A DNA stretch of 64,000 bases from Kribbella sp. NBC_01245. GTDB taxonomy: Bacteria; Actinomycetota; Actinomycetes; Propionibacteriales; Kribbellaceae. Positions 45,303 to 54,129 of this stretch are shown here, in pieces. The stretch is taken from NCBI RefSeq assembly GCF_036226525.1, contig NZ_CP108487.1, forward strand, positions 2,480,001 to 2,544,000, given 5' to 3'. The position numbers were made by a program, and so were the translations under genes. Under the pieces are notes generated by a model that worked only from the letters and a program-made list of their open reading frames with translations, did no database searches and was not told the DNA's origin. Position 1 is the first letter of the stretch, and the number at the start of each line of letters is the position of its first letter.

Positions 45303-45395
45303 GTTTGGTTTCCAGTTTCTGGTGACCGGCGGAGAAAGTTCCTGGCCGTGACCGCCCCACCAGCGGCGTCACCCCGGCGTGGGCGTTCACGAAAC

Positions 45396-45409
45396 TGGGA
45401 GCGCTCTCA
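45396..45409. promoter_or_regulatory. CebR-type operator 3
   Basis: TGGGAGCGCTCTCA matches 13 of 14 bases of the CebR consensus. It lies 51 bases upstream of the cebE start codon. Confidence 0.82.
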
Positions 45410-45459
45410 GTGCCAGTTGGTAGTCATCAGCAGTCCCCGGATATTCCCTGGAGAGGTCC

Positions 45460-46749
45460 ATGAGCACAAGATTGGCGAAAGCGCTCGCCCTGCCCGTCAC
45501 GATCGCCCTGCTGACCGTCACCGCCGCCTGCGGTGGCAACGACCCGGCGGAGAGCGCCGACGGCAAGGTCACGCTGACCGTGAAGACGTTCGGCAAGTTC
45601 GGCTACGAGGACCTCTACAAGCAGTACGAGGCGGACCATCCGGGTGTTGTCATCAAGGAGGACAACATCGCCAAACTCGCCGACTACACGCCCAAGTTGC
45701 AGCAATGGCTGACCGCGGGCAGCGGCGCGGGCGATGTCGTCGCGCTCGAAGAGGGCATCCTGGTCAAGCTGATGGGCAAGCCCGACCAGTTCGTCAACCT
45801 GCTCGACCACGGCGCTGCCAGCCTGGAGAAGAACTTCCTCGCCTGGAAGTGGAAGCAGGCCCTCACCACTGACGGCAAGAAGCTCGTCGGCCTTGGCACG
45901 GATATCGGCGCCCAGGGCATGTGCTACCGGACGGACCTCTTCAAGAAGGCAGGCCTGCCGACCGATCGTGAAGAGGTCGGCAAGCTTTGGCCGACGTGGG
46001 ACGGCTACCTGGAGACGGGCAAGAAGTTCACCGCCGCCAACACCGGCTCGAGCTTCTTCGACAACGCCGGCAGCGTCTACCAGAACATCCTTATGCAGCA
46101 GGGCGATCACACCTACTTCGACACCTCGAACAAGCTGGTCATCGACCAGAACCCCGGTGTGCGCAAGGCCTGGGACACCACCGTCGGCATGATCGGCGCG
46201 GGTCTGTCCGGCAAGTTGCAGATGTGGAGCCCGCAATGGAACGCGGCCTTCAAGACGGGCACGTTCGCGACCATTCCCTGCCCCGCGTGGATGCTCGGCG
46301 TGATCACCGACCAGGCCGGCCCGGAGAACGCCGGCAAGTGGGATGTCGCCCGCGTCCCGGGCGAAGGCGCCGTACGCGGTGGGTCCTTCCTCGCCGTACC
46401 GGCGCAGAGCAAGCACCAGAAGGAGGCCGCCGAGCTGGCCAAGTTCCTGACCAGTCCCCAGGGCCAGATCGGCGCTTTCAAGTCGAAGAACAACTTCCCG
46501 AGTTCGCCGCAGGCCATCGACGACCCGGCCGTGTCGAGCGCGACCAACGAGTACTTCAGCAAGGCCCCGGTCGGCAAGATCTTCGGCCAGAGCGCGAAGA
46601 GCCTCAAGCCGGTCTACCTCGGTCCGGACAACCAGGTCATCGGCGATGGCGTGGGTGACGCGCTGACCGCGGTCGAGCAGGGCAAGCTCAGTCCCGAGGA
46701 GGCGTGGACGAAGGCCCTCGCGGACGCCCGACGGGCCGTGCCGCAGTGA
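45460..46749 (+). CDS. cebE: Cello-oligosaccharide ABC transporter binding lipoprotein (CebE-like)
   Basis: Substrate-binding lipoprotein of the family-1 extracellular solute-binding group, 429 residues. The lipobox is TVTAAC (Cys about 24). The body is typical: VTLTVKTFGKFGYEDLYKQYEADHPGVVIKE, LADYTPKLQQWLTAGSGAGDVVALEEGI and the C-terminal EAWTKALADARR. GGAGAGGTCC precedes ATG 45460. It heads cebE-cebF-cebG with 4-base overlaps and lies below CebR boxes. The ligand is inferred to be cellobiose/cellotriose from the regulator and the divergent cellulase. An ATPase (usually a shared MsiK) is absent, as expected. Confidence 0.85.
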   Translation: MSTRLAKALALPVTIALLTVTAACGGNDPAESADGKVTLTVKTFGKFGYEDLYKQYEADHPGVVIKEDNIAKLADYTPKLQQWLTAGSGAGDVVALEEGILVKLMGKPDQFVNLLDHGAASLEKNFLAWKWKQALTTDGKKLVGLGTDIGAQGMCYRTDLFKKAGLPTDREEVGKLWPTWDGYLETGKKFTAANTGSSFFDNAGSVYQNILMQQGDHTYFDTSNKLVIDQNPGVRKAWDTTVGMIGAGLSGKLQMWSPQWNAAFKTGTFATIPCPAWMLGVITDQAGPENAGKWDVARVPGEGAVRGGSFLAVPAQSKHQKEAAELAKFLTSPQGQIGAFKSKNNFPSSPQAIDDPAVSSATNEYFSKAPVGKIFGQSAKSLKPVYLGPDNQVIGDGVGDALTAVEQGKLSPEEAWTKALADARRAVPQ

Positions 46750-47711
46750 CCCTCACCGCCATCCGACCCAACCGCACGAAACCGGCGCGGCCCTCGAATC
46801 CCGAGGGCCGCAAGGCCGGCCGCTGGAGCCGGCTGGACGTGCACGGATCGCCGTACTTCTTCGTGGCGCCGTTCTTCCTGCTGTTCGCCGTGTTCGGGTT
46901 GTTCCCGCTCGGCTACACGGCCTGGGTCTCCCTGCGCGAGTGGGACCTCACCGGAGACGCGGGTTTTGTCGGAACCGCCAACTACACAAGGCTTTTCGCG
47001 GACCCCGACTTCTGGAACGCGCTCTGGAACACGCTCGGCCTGTTCGTGCTCTCGACCGTCCCGCAGTTGGTGATCGCGTTGATCATCGCGGGTCTGCTGA
47101 ACCGGCCGTTGCGAGGCCTGATGCTGTTCCGGCTCGGCATTCTCGCGCCGATCGTCACCTCGGTGGCCGCCGTCGCGATCGTGTTCGGTCAGCTCTTCGG
47201 CCGCGACACCGGCTTGGTCAACGGGATCCTCGGGCTCGTGGGCTTCGAGCCGATCGACTGGCAGGCCGGCGTCGGCTCGTCCTGGATCGCGGTCGCGACG
47301 ATGGTGAACTGGCGCTGGATGGGTTACAACGCGCTGATCTACCTCGCCGCGATCCAGTCGATTCCGAAGGACCTGTACGAGGCGGCCGCGATCGACGGCG
47401 CGGGCCAGATTCGCCAGTTCTGGCGCATCACGGTGCCGCTGATCCGGCCGGCCCTGATCTTCACCGCGCTGATGTCGACGATCGGCGGAATGCAGTTGTT
47501 CACCGAACCGCTGCTGTTCGGTCAGGGCGATATCTCGGGCGGCAGCCTGCGGCAGTTCCAGACCATCGCGATGTACATGTTCGAGCAGAGCTTCACCAAC
47601 TTCGACTACGGCTACGGTTCGGCCATCGCGCTGGCGATCTTCGTCATCACCGTGATCGCCGGCGGCCTGAATGCGCTCATCGCCCGGCGCCTGAAAGGAG
47701 GCACCCAGTGA
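46746..47711 (+). CDS. cebF: ABC sugar permease, CebF-like
   Basis: A 321-residue inner-membrane permease of the MalF type with six predicted helices after a 30-residue cytoplasmic N-terminus. The EAA loop that contacts the ATPase is EAAAIDGAGQIRQFWRITVPLIRP. The first helix reads PYFFVAPFFLLFAVFGLFPLGYTAWVSL. GTG 46746 overlaps the cebE stop (GTGA). It pairs with the next gene to form the channel for cello-oligosaccharides. Confidence 0.88.
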   Translation: MTLTAIRPNRTKPARPSNPEGRKAGRWSRLDVHGSPYFFVAPFFLLFAVFGLFPLGYTAWVSLREWDLTGDAGFVGTANYTRLFADPDFWNALWNTLGLFVLSTVPQLVIALIIAGLLNRPLRGLMLFRLGILAPIVTSVAAVAIVFGQLFGRDTGLVNGILGLVGFEPIDWQAGVGSSWIAVATMVNWRWMGYNALIYLAAIQSIPKDLYEAAAIDGAGQIRQFWRITVPLIRPALIFTALMSTIGGMQLFTEPLLFGQGDISGGSLRQFQTIAMYMFEQSFTNFDYGYGSAIALAIFVITVIAGGLNALIARRLKGGTQ

Positions 47712-48526
47712 AGGGCAACAAGCTGGTTTACGCGACCCTGATCGTCGCGATCGGCCTCTCGGTCTTCCCGCTCTACTGGCTGTTCGTCGTCGCCACCCGC
47801 TCGAACGACGTCATCGGCCAGATGCCACCACCACTGCTGCCCGGCGGCAACCTCGGCGCGAACATCGCCCGCCTGTTCGGCACGGAAGACGCCCACTTCG
47901 CCCTCGGCATGATCAACTCGATGATCGCGGCAACAGCTGTCACGGTCTCGGTGGTGTTCTTCTCGTCACTGGCCGGTTTCGCCTTTGCCAAGTTGCGCTT
48001 TCGCGGCAGCAACATCCTGCTGGTCGCCGTACTCGCCACCATGATGGTGCCGGTACAGATGGGCATCGTCCCGCTGTACATGGTGATGGTGAAGCTCGGC
48101 TGGCAGAACCAGCTCCAGGCGGTCATCGTGCCGTTCCTGGTCTCGGCGTTCGGCGTTTTCCTGATGCGCCAGTACGCCGAGCGCGCCGTCCCCGACGAGC
48201 TGATCGAGGCGGCGCGACTGGACGGCTGCAGCACCTTCGGCCTGTTCTGGCGAGTGGTCGCGCCGGCCCTGCGACCTGGCGCCGCCGTACTCGGGCTATT
48301 CACGTTCATGGGCACCTGGAACGAATTCCTTTGGCCGCTGGCCATCCTGGAATCGGACAATCCGACCGTGCAGTTCTCGCTCAGCCAACTCGCCACGCAG
48401 TACTACACCGACTACACGTTGATGTTCACCGGCACACTGATCGCAACGCTGCCGCTACTGGCCGTCTTCATCCTCTTCGGCAAGCAGATCATCAGCGGCA
48501 TCATGGACGGCGCGGTGCGCGCATGA
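47708..48526 (+). CDS. cebG: ABC sugar permease, CebG-like
   Basis: A 272-residue MalG-type permease with six helices. The EAA loop is EAARLDGCSTFGLFWRVVAPALRP, and the C-terminus ends QIISGIMDGAVRA as in other sugar permeases. GTG 47708 overlaps the cebF stop by 4 bases, so cebE-F-G are coupled. A beta-glucosidase (bglC), which follows cebG in Streptomyces, is missing here; cebR takes its place. Confidence 0.88.
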   Translation: MKGNKLVYATLIVAIGLSVFPLYWLFVVATRSNDVIGQMPPPLLPGGNLGANIARLFGTEDAHFALGMINSMIAATAVTVSVVFFSSLAGFAFAKLRFRGSNILLVAVLATMMVPVQMGIVPLYMVMVKLGWQNQLQAVIVPFLVSAFGVFLMRQYAERAVPDELIEAARLDGCSTFGLFWRVVAPALRPGAAVLGLFTFMGTWNEFLWPLAILESDNPTVQFSLSQLATQYYTDYTLMFTGTLIATLPLLAVFILFGKQIISGIMDGAVRA

Positions 48527-48585
48527 CAACGGATTCGGGGCCGCGGCCGACTAGGCTCAGCGGGCACACCGAGAAAGAGGACGTG

Positions 48586-49599
48586 ATGGCGATCGAGACG
48601 CCCAGGCGCCAGCCGACCCTCGACGAGGTCGCGGAGCGGGCCGGCGTCTCCCGTTCCGCCGCGTCGCGGGTGATCAACAACGCGCCGCACGTCAGCCGGG
48701 CCAAGCGCGAAGCGGTCCAGCGCGCCGTACAGGATCTCGGTTATGTGCCGAACGCAACGGCTCGCGCGTTGGCGACCAACCAGGTGGGCGCGGTCGTGCT
48801 CGCGGTGTCGGGTGACAATCCGGCCATGTTCGCCGAGCCGTTCTTCGGTCAGGTCATCGTGGGCGTCAACGCCGTCCTGGAGGAGACCGATCTCGAGCTG
48901 ATGCTGGTGCTCGCCACGTCCACGCGTGGTCAGGCCAAGCTCGAGCAGGTGCTGCGCAATCGTCAGGCAGATGGCGTGATGCTCATGTCTCTACACGGGG
49001 ACGACCCGCTCGCCGGGCTGGCCGACCGGTCGCACTTGCCGGTCGTGTTCGGTGGTCGTCCGCTCACCTTCGAGCCGAAGTACTACGTGGATGCCGACAA
49101 CCGCGGCGGCGCACGCCTCGCGACCGAGCACCTGATCGACAGCGGGCGGACCCGGATCGCCACCATCACCGGTTCGCTCGACGAGGGCGCCGGCGCCGCA
49201 CGGTATCGCGGCTACCAGGAGGCTCTGGCGATCGCGGGCCTCGGCAGCGAACGGGTCGAGCCGGGCGACTTCACCGAGGAGAGCGGCGTGCGGGCGATGT
49301 CCCGGCTGCTGGAGCGCTGGCCCGACCTGGACTCGGTGTTCGTCGCCTCGGACACGATGGCCGTCGGCGCGCTGAAGGTGCTGCGGCAGCACGGCCGGGC
49401 GGTGCCGGAGGACGTGGCCGTGGTCGGGTTCAACGATCTGGCCGGTGCGCGCCACACCGATCCCCCGCTGACCACGATCCACCAGCCGGTCGAGGCGCTC
49501 GGCCAGGAGATGGGCCGCATGCTGCTCGCGCTCATGGCGGGCAACGACCCGAGCCCGCTGATCCTGCCTACGCGTCTGGTGAAACGCCAGTCGGCGTGA
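48586..49599 (+). CDS. cebR: LacI-family repressor, CebR-like
   Basis: A 337-residue LacI-family repressor. The HTH and hinge read PTLDEVAERAGVSRSAASRVINN and VQDLGYVPNATARALA, the sugar-binding core follows, and DVAVVGFNDLAGARHTDPPLTTIHQPVEALGQEMG is typical. ATG 48586 follows AAAGAGGACGTG; ATG 48523, coupled to the cebG stop, is a plausible alternative that adds 21 residues. In the same operon as the transporter it should bind the three boxes at 45145-45409 and be released by cellobiose. Its last 32 bases overlap the convergent PaaX-type gene. Confidence 0.9.
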   Translation: MAIETPRRQPTLDEVAERAGVSRSAASRVINNAPHVSRAKREAVQRAVQDLGYVPNATARALATNQVGAVVLAVSGDNPAMFAEPFFGQVIVGVNAVLEETDLELMLVLATSTRGQAKLEQVLRNRQADGVMLMSLHGDDPLAGLADRSHLPVVFGGRPLTFEPKYYVDADNRGGARLATEHLIDSGRTRIATITGSLDEGAGAARYRGYQEALAIAGLGSERVEPGDFTEESGVRAMSRLLERWPDLDSVFVASDTMAVGALKVLRQHGRAVPEDVAVVGFNDLAGARHTDPPLTTIHQPVEALGQEMGRMLLALMAGNDPSPLILPTRLVKRQSA

Positions 49600-50425
49600 T
49601 CTCCTGTAGCACCTCGGCCGCGATTCGCCCGGCCGGGCCGCGATAGCGCTCGGCCAACCGGTGGAACACCTTCTCCGCGCGGATGGCCGGCCAATCCGGA
49701 TCGAGGTGCTCGGCCGGTAGGTGCGGGTCCTGCCGGACCAGCTGCAGCCAGTCGGTGTGCAAGGTCAGCTGCCGGGCCAGGTCGTCGGCGAAATCCTTCA
49801 GCGGTTCGTCCACGTCCCACCGGCCGAGGAATGCCTGGTAGCGCTGGGCAATCGCCTCGACGTCGAAGGCCTTGCGCACCAGGTCGGCCGACTCGGTCGG
49901 TTTCGCCGGCCGGGCGGTGAAGACCGTGACGTGATCGGTCAGCCCGAGCTCGCTCGCGATCGCGGCCGCGTCCTTGCTGCCCGGCGCGATCCACAACCCG
50001 TTCTGCAAGCTGCCGAAGCCGGCCCAGACCAATTGGGAGCGCAGATCGTGGCGATCGCTGCGACGCGTGTCGGGCAACGAGAAGCCGACCAGCGTCCACG
50101 TCCCATCCCAGTCGCGGTTGACCGCACCGGTACGCCAGATCCGCGCCTCGCCGTCCTGCAGTACGCCGGTCGCCCGCTCGGTCAATCCGAAATAGACGCG
50201 CCGGCCGTCGCGATGGCGCTCCAGCAGACCGCGTTTGACCATCCGGGTCAGCGTCGACCGCACGGCCTCCTCGGACACCCCGACCCGCTCGAACACGTCG
50301 ATGAAGCTGCCGCTGTAGATCGCCGTACCGCGACCCATCAGGTAGATGCCGAGAAAGCTCAGCATCAGCGACTGCGGCCGCGCCGAGTAGCTCAAACCAC
50401 TGTCGTCATCGGGGCCAGTCGTCAC
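49568..50425 (-). CDS. PaaX-family transcriptional regulator
   Basis: A 285-residue regulator of the PaaX/DUF5131 group, which represses aromatic acyl-CoA pathways and is released by a CoA-thioester. The N-terminal winged helix reads LSFLGIYLMGRGTAIYSGSFIDVFERVGVSEEAVRSTLTRMVKRGLLERHRDGRRVYFGLTER; the middle has WDGTWTLVGFSLPDTRRSDRHDLRSQLVWAGFGSLQNGLWIAP, and the C-terminus is helical. It is divergent from the SDR gene that begins the catabolic operon (120 bases) and probably controls it by binding in that gap. Confidence 0.9.
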   Translation of the reverse strand: MTTGPDDDSGLSYSARPQSLMLSFLGIYLMGRGTAIYSGSFIDVFERVGVSEEAVRSTLTRMVKRGLLERHRDGRRVYFGLTERATGVLQDGEARIWRTGAVNRDWDGTWTLVGFSLPDTRRSDRHDLRSQLVWAGFGSLQNGLWIAPGSKDAAAIASELGLTDHVTVFTARPAKPTESADLVRKAFDVEAIAQRYQAFLGRWDVDEPLKDFADDLARQLTLHTDWLQLVRQDPHLPAEHLDPDWPAIRAEKVFHRLAERYRGPAGRIAAEVLQEITPTGVSPDA

Positions 50426-50485
50426 GCGCTCCAGGGTAGACCGCCTCTCTCCGCATCGCCGCGAAATTGATGTTGGGCAGATTAT

Positions 50486-50497
50486 TGACGCTCGTCA
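50486..50497. promoter_or_regulatory. Candidate PaaX-type operator
   Basis: TGACGCTCGTCA is a short palindrome (TGAC/GTCA around a 4-base centre) in the 120-base gap between the PaaX-like gene and the catabolic operon. Position suggests an operator; the sequence is not a known PaaX consensus. Confidence 0.4.
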
Positions 50498-50545
50498 CGA
50501 TATCGCCCTATGTTGATCAGGCCAACCCCACGTGAGGAGTAACCC

Positions 50546-51457
50546 ATGGATCTGACCGGAAAGGTCGCCGTTGTCACCGGTAGCGGCCGAGGCCTTGGCC
50601 GGGCGTACGCCGAAGCCCTTGCCGCCGCGGGCGCCTCGGTGGTGGTGAACGACCTCGACGCCGAAGCCGCCTCCGCCGTCGTCAAGGCGCTGGAGGCGAA
50701 CGGCGGCCAGGCCGTCGCCGTCGTCGCGCCGGTCGGCACCACCGAGGTGGCCGAGCAGCTGGTCAGTACGGCGGTTGAGCGGTTCGGCCGGCTCGACGCG
50801 ATGGTGACGAACGCGGGCATCCTGCGCGATCGAGTGCTCTGGAAGATGACCGACGACGATTTCGACCAGGTCATCGCCGTCCATCTGCGCGGAACGTTCA
50901 CCTGCGCCCGCGCGGCCGCCGCCCAAATGCGCGCGCAGGACGAAGGCGGCCGGCTGATCCTGATCTCCTCCCCCGCCGGCCAACGCGGCAACTTCGGCCA
51001 GACCAACTACGCGGCGGCCAAGGCCGGGATCGTCGCGATGGCGCGCACCTGGGCGCTCGAGCTCGCGAAGGCCCGGATCACGGTGAACGCCGTCGTACCG
51101 GTGGCTGCGACCGAGATGACCAAGACCATTCCGGCCTTCGCGCCCGCGATCTCGGCGGCCGAGCGAACTGGCGAAGCCCTGCCGGACTGGCTGCGCAAGG
51201 AGGAAGGCCTCGGCACGGTCGAGGACGTCGCCCAGTTGATCGTCTACCTCGCCTCGGACGCCGCCGATGAGGTAACGGGCCAAGCCATCGGGATCGGCGG
51301 CGACCGCCTCGCGCTCTGGTCCCACCCACGCGAGAAGGCCGTCGCTTTCGCCAACGGCGGTTGGACCGCGGACCACCTCGCGTCGTCCTGGCACGACGGG
51401 GTCGGCGCCGAGCCCGAGACGTACGGCATTCCGTTGCCCAAGGCACCGGTGTCCTGA
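50546..51457 (+). CDS. SDR dehydrogenase (beta-hydroxyacyl-CoA type)
   Basis: A 303-residue classical SDR. Cofactor motif GSGRGLGRAYAEALAAAGASVVVNDL, NAGIL, and the active-site Ser-Tyr-Lys in LISSPAGQRGNFGQTNYAAAKAGI are all intact. A C-terminal extension of about 60 residues (WSHPREKAVAFANGGW to end) is seen in SDRs of the hydroxyacyl-CoA/MFE type. First gene of an operon with amidohydrolase, MaoC, MFS and CoA ligase; GAGGAGTAACCC precedes ATG. By content it fits the step oxidising hydroxyphenyl-beta-hydroxyacyl-CoA to the beta-keto form (CouN/PhdE role). Substrate inferred, not shown. Confidence 0.87.
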   Translation: MDLTGKVAVVTGSGRGLGRAYAEALAAAGASVVVNDLDAEAASAVVKALEANGGQAVAVVAPVGTTEVAEQLVSTAVERFGRLDAMVTNAGILRDRVLWKMTDDDFDQVIAVHLRGTFTCARAAAAQMRAQDEGGRLILISSPAGQRGNFGQTNYAAAKAGIVAMARTWALELAKARITVNAVVPVAATEMTKTIPAFAPAISAAERTGEALPDWLRKEEGLGTVEDVAQLIVYLASDAADEVTGQAIGIGGDRLALWSHPREKAVAFANGGWTADHLASSWHDGVGAEPETYGIPLPKAPVS

Positions 51458-52341
51458 TGGACGTCGAACAGCTCGTCGCCATCGACGTACACACGCATGC
51501 GGAGGTGTCGGCCGACGGGCGTACGTCGTTGAGCCCGGAGCTGCTCGCCGCCTCCGCGACGTACTTCGGGGCGCACGGGCATCGCCAGCCGACGATCGCC
51601 GAGATGGCCGGGTACTACCGCGAGCGCCGGATGGCCGCGGTCGTGTTCACTGTGGACGCCGAGCATGCGATGGGGCATCCGCGGATCGGCAATGAGGAGA
51701 TCGCCGCGAGCTGTGCCGAATACCCGGACGTGCTGATTCCCTTTGCCAGCGTCGATCCGTGGAAGGGCCAGGCCGGGGCGCGGGAGGTTCGGCGGCTGGT
51801 GGAGTCGTACGGCGTGCGCGGGTTCAAGTTCCACCCGGGGCTGCAGGGGTTCGCGCCGAACGACCGGATGGCCTACCCGATGTACGAGGTGATCCAGGAA
51901 CTCGGTGTGCCCGCGCTCTTCCATACCGGTCAGACGGGCATCGGTGCCGGCGTACCGGGTGGTGGTGGCATTCGCCTGAAGTATTGCGATCCGCTGCTGA
52001 TCGACGACGTGGCAGTGGATTTCCCGGAGCTGCGCATCATCATGGCGCACCCCTCGTTCCCCTGGCAGGACGTGGCGCTGGCGATCGCGACGCACAAGCC
52101 GTACGTCTTTATCGACCTGTCCGGGTGGTCGCCGAAGTACTTCCCGCCGCAGCTCGTGCGGTACGCGAACTCCCTCTTGCAGGACAAGGTCCTCTTCGGC
52201 TCCGACTACCCGGTGATCACGCCCGATCGCTGGCTCGCCGACTTCGAACAACTCGACCTCAAACCCGACGTACGCCGGAAGATCCTGAAGGACAACGCGG
52301 CGCTACTGCTCGGGCTCACCGACCCGATGGAGCAGGTATGA
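51457..52341 (+). CDS. Amidohydrolase-2 family hydrolase (beta-ketoacyl-CoA hydrolase-like)
   Basis: A 294-residue TIM-barrel amidohydrolase. Metal-site segments are AIDVHTHAEVS at the N-terminus, RGFKFHPGLQGF, ALFHTGQTG, IIMAHPSFPWQD and LFGSDYPVITPDRW. In the hydroxycinnamate pathway of Rhodococcus the amidohydrolase CouO hydrolyses the beta-ketoacyl-CoA to an aromatic acid and acetyl-CoA; this gene lies in the matching position. It overlaps the SDR stop (TGATG) and is followed by an ATGA overlap with the MaoC gene. A different aromatic substrate is possible. Confidence 0.85.
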   Translation: MDVEQLVAIDVHTHAEVSADGRTSLSPELLAASATYFGAHGHRQPTIAEMAGYYRERRMAAVVFTVDAEHAMGHPRIGNEEIAASCAEYPDVLIPFASVDPWKGQAGAREVRRLVESYGVRGFKFHPGLQGFAPNDRMAYPMYEVIQELGVPALFHTGQTGIGAGVPGGGGIRLKYCDPLLIDDVAVDFPELRIIMAHPSFPWQDVALAIATHKPYVFIDLSGWSPKYFPPQLVRYANSLLQDKVLFGSDYPVITPDRWLADFEQLDLKPDVRRKILKDNAALLLGLTDPMEQV

Positions 52342-52796
52342 CCGTCACCGTCAACGGCCTCGACGAACTCAAGGCGCTCGAGGGCAAGAGCCTCGGGCAC
52401 AGCGACTGGATGGAGATTACCCAGGAGCAGGTGAACACCTTCGCCGACGCCACCCACGACCACCAGTGGATCCACGTCGATCCCGAGCGCGCCGCCACCG
52501 GGCCGTTCGGTAGCACGATCGCGCACGGGTACCTGACCCTGGCGCTGGTGATCCCTCTCTTCAACGAGCTGCTCGCGATCAACGGCGTGCGGATGAGCGT
52601 GAATTACGGCCTGGAGAAGGTCCGCTTCCCGAGCCCGGTCCGGGTGGGCAAGAAGATCCGGCTGACCGGCACGGTCGTCGAGGTCAAGGAGGTCGCCGGG
52701 GACGGCGTCCAGATGTTGCTCGATTTCACCGTCGTGATGGACGGCGGCGGCAAGCCCGCCTGCGTCGCGCAGGCCGTCTACCGCCACTACGCCTAG
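52338..52796 (+). CDS. MaoC-type enoyl-CoA hydratase
   Basis: A 152-residue single-hotdog dehydratase. The conserved active-site stretch is FADATHDHQWIHVDPERAATGPFGSTIAHGYLTLAL with the catalytic Asp-His pair, followed by NYGLEKVRFPSPVRVGKKIRL. It would hydrate the enoyl-CoA to the beta-hydroxyacyl-CoA used by the SDR. It overlaps the amidohydrolase gene by 4 bases. Hydration by a MaoC protein rather than a crotonase is as in the cou cluster. Confidence 0.9.
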   Translation: MTVTVNGLDELKALEGKSLGHSDWMEITQEQVNTFADATHDHQWIHVDPERAATGPFGSTIAHGYLTLALVIPLFNELLAINGVRMSVNYGLEKVRFPSPVRVGKKIRLTGTVVEVKEVAGDGVQMLLDFTVVMDGGGKPACVAQAVYRHYA

Positions 52797-52805
52797 GAGC
52801 ATGCG

Positions 52806-54116
52806 ATGTCTCAAATGCAACTTCGCCGAGCTGTGCTGTCCAGTTATCTCGGCAGCCTGATCGAGTACTACGACTTTCTGCTGTACGCGACGGCCTCCGC
52901 GGTCGTCTTCAACAAGGTCTTTTTCTCGTCCCTCGATCCACTCACCGCGACCATTGCCAGCTTTGGCACCTTGGCCACGGGATATATCGCTCGACCCTTG
53001 GGTGGGGTGATCTTCGGGCATTTCGGTGACCTGCTCGGGCGTAAACGGATGCTGCTGATCACGATGACGCTGATGGGTGTCGCCAGCACCCTCATCGGCG
53101 TACTTCCGACCTATTCTCAGGTGGGCGTACTTGCGCCGATCGGCCTTGTTCTGCTGAGGATTCTGCAGGGCATTTCGGTTGGTGGCGAATGGGGCGGAGC
53201 CGTCCTGATGTCCGCCGAACACGCGACTACTAGACGTGGTCTTTGGGCGAGTTTCACCAATGCCGGCGCGCCCAGTGGCGTCGTACTTTCCACTGCCGCA
53301 TTGACCGGTACGGCGGCCGTGGTGGGCGACGAGGCATTCCTCAGCTGGGGTTGGCGAATTCCCTTCCTGTTGAGCATTTTGCTGCTCGGCGTCGGGCTGT
53401 TCGTACGCTTGAAGGTGGACGAAACGCCCGCGTTCAAAGCGGTTCAGACCTCTGAGCCGCGACGACGCCCGCCGGTGCTCGACGTACTGCGGGATCATCC
53501 GCGAACGCTTGCCCTGGGAGTCGGCGTCGGGCTGTCGGCGTTCGTCGCGCAGGCCACGTTGACGATCTTCGCCTTGTCGTACGGCGTCGGCGCGGGGCAC
53601 AGCCGGCAGAGCATCCTGAATGCGCTCACGTTGTCCTCCGCGTGTGCGATCGTCGGCATCCTCGGCTGGTCGGCGGCCTCGGACCGCTTCGGGCGACGGC
53701 CGATCGTGCTGGTGGGTGCGCTGGTGATGGCGGTCTACGGGTTCCTACTGTTCCCTCTACTTGATGCCCAGAGCAACGTTCTCCTGGTGATCGCGTTGAT
53801 CGTGGGGCAAGCGGTGATCCACCCGATGATGTACGGGCCGTTGGCGGCGCTCTATACCGAGTTGTTCAGTACGGAGAGTCGGTACACGGGCGCCTCCCTC
53901 GGGTATCAGCTGGCGGGGCTCGGGGCGGGGTTCACGCCTTTGCTCTTCGCGCAGATCCAGCAGTCGGTGGGCTCTGGCGCCACTCTGGTGATCTCGTCGA
54001 CGCTGGCGGGGTTCTGCCTGCTGACCGCGGCGTGCGTACTGGCGCTGAAGGAGACCAACCGGCGAGACTTGATGCCGCGGGACGCCGTGACCGTGACCTT
54101 GCCGACTTCTGCCTGA
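52806..54116 (+). CDS. MFS transporter of the metabolite:H+ symporter family
   Basis: A 436-residue MHS-type permease with 12 predicted helices. Diagnostic segments are SLIEYYDFLLYATASAVVF at the N-terminus, ARPLGGVIFGHFGDLLGRKRMLLITMTLMGVASTLIG and GISVGGEWGGAVLMSAEH. Such transporters import organic acids; in the cou/phd clusters a related MFS carrier imports hydroxycinnamates. It follows MaoC by 9 bases. Confidence 0.9.
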   Translation: MSQMQLRRAVLSSYLGSLIEYYDFLLYATASAVVFNKVFFSSLDPLTATIASFGTLATGYIARPLGGVIFGHFGDLLGRKRMLLITMTLMGVASTLIGVLPTYSQVGVLAPIGLVLLRILQGISVGGEWGGAVLMSAEHATTRRGLWASFTNAGAPSGVVLSTAALTGTAAVVGDEAFLSWGWRIPFLLSILLLGVGLFVRLKVDETPAFKAVQTSEPRRRPPVLDVLRDHPRTLALGVGVGLSAFVAQATLTIFALSYGVGAGHSRQSILNALTLSSACAIVGILGWSAASDRFGRRPIVLVGALVMAVYGFLLFPLLDAQSNVLLVIALIVGQAVIHPMMYGPLAALYTELFSTESRYTGASLGYQLAGLGAGFTPLLFAQIQQSVGSGATLVISSTLAGFCLLTAACVLALKETNRRDLMPRDAVTVTLPTSA

Positions 54117-54129
54117 CCTGGAGGACCGA

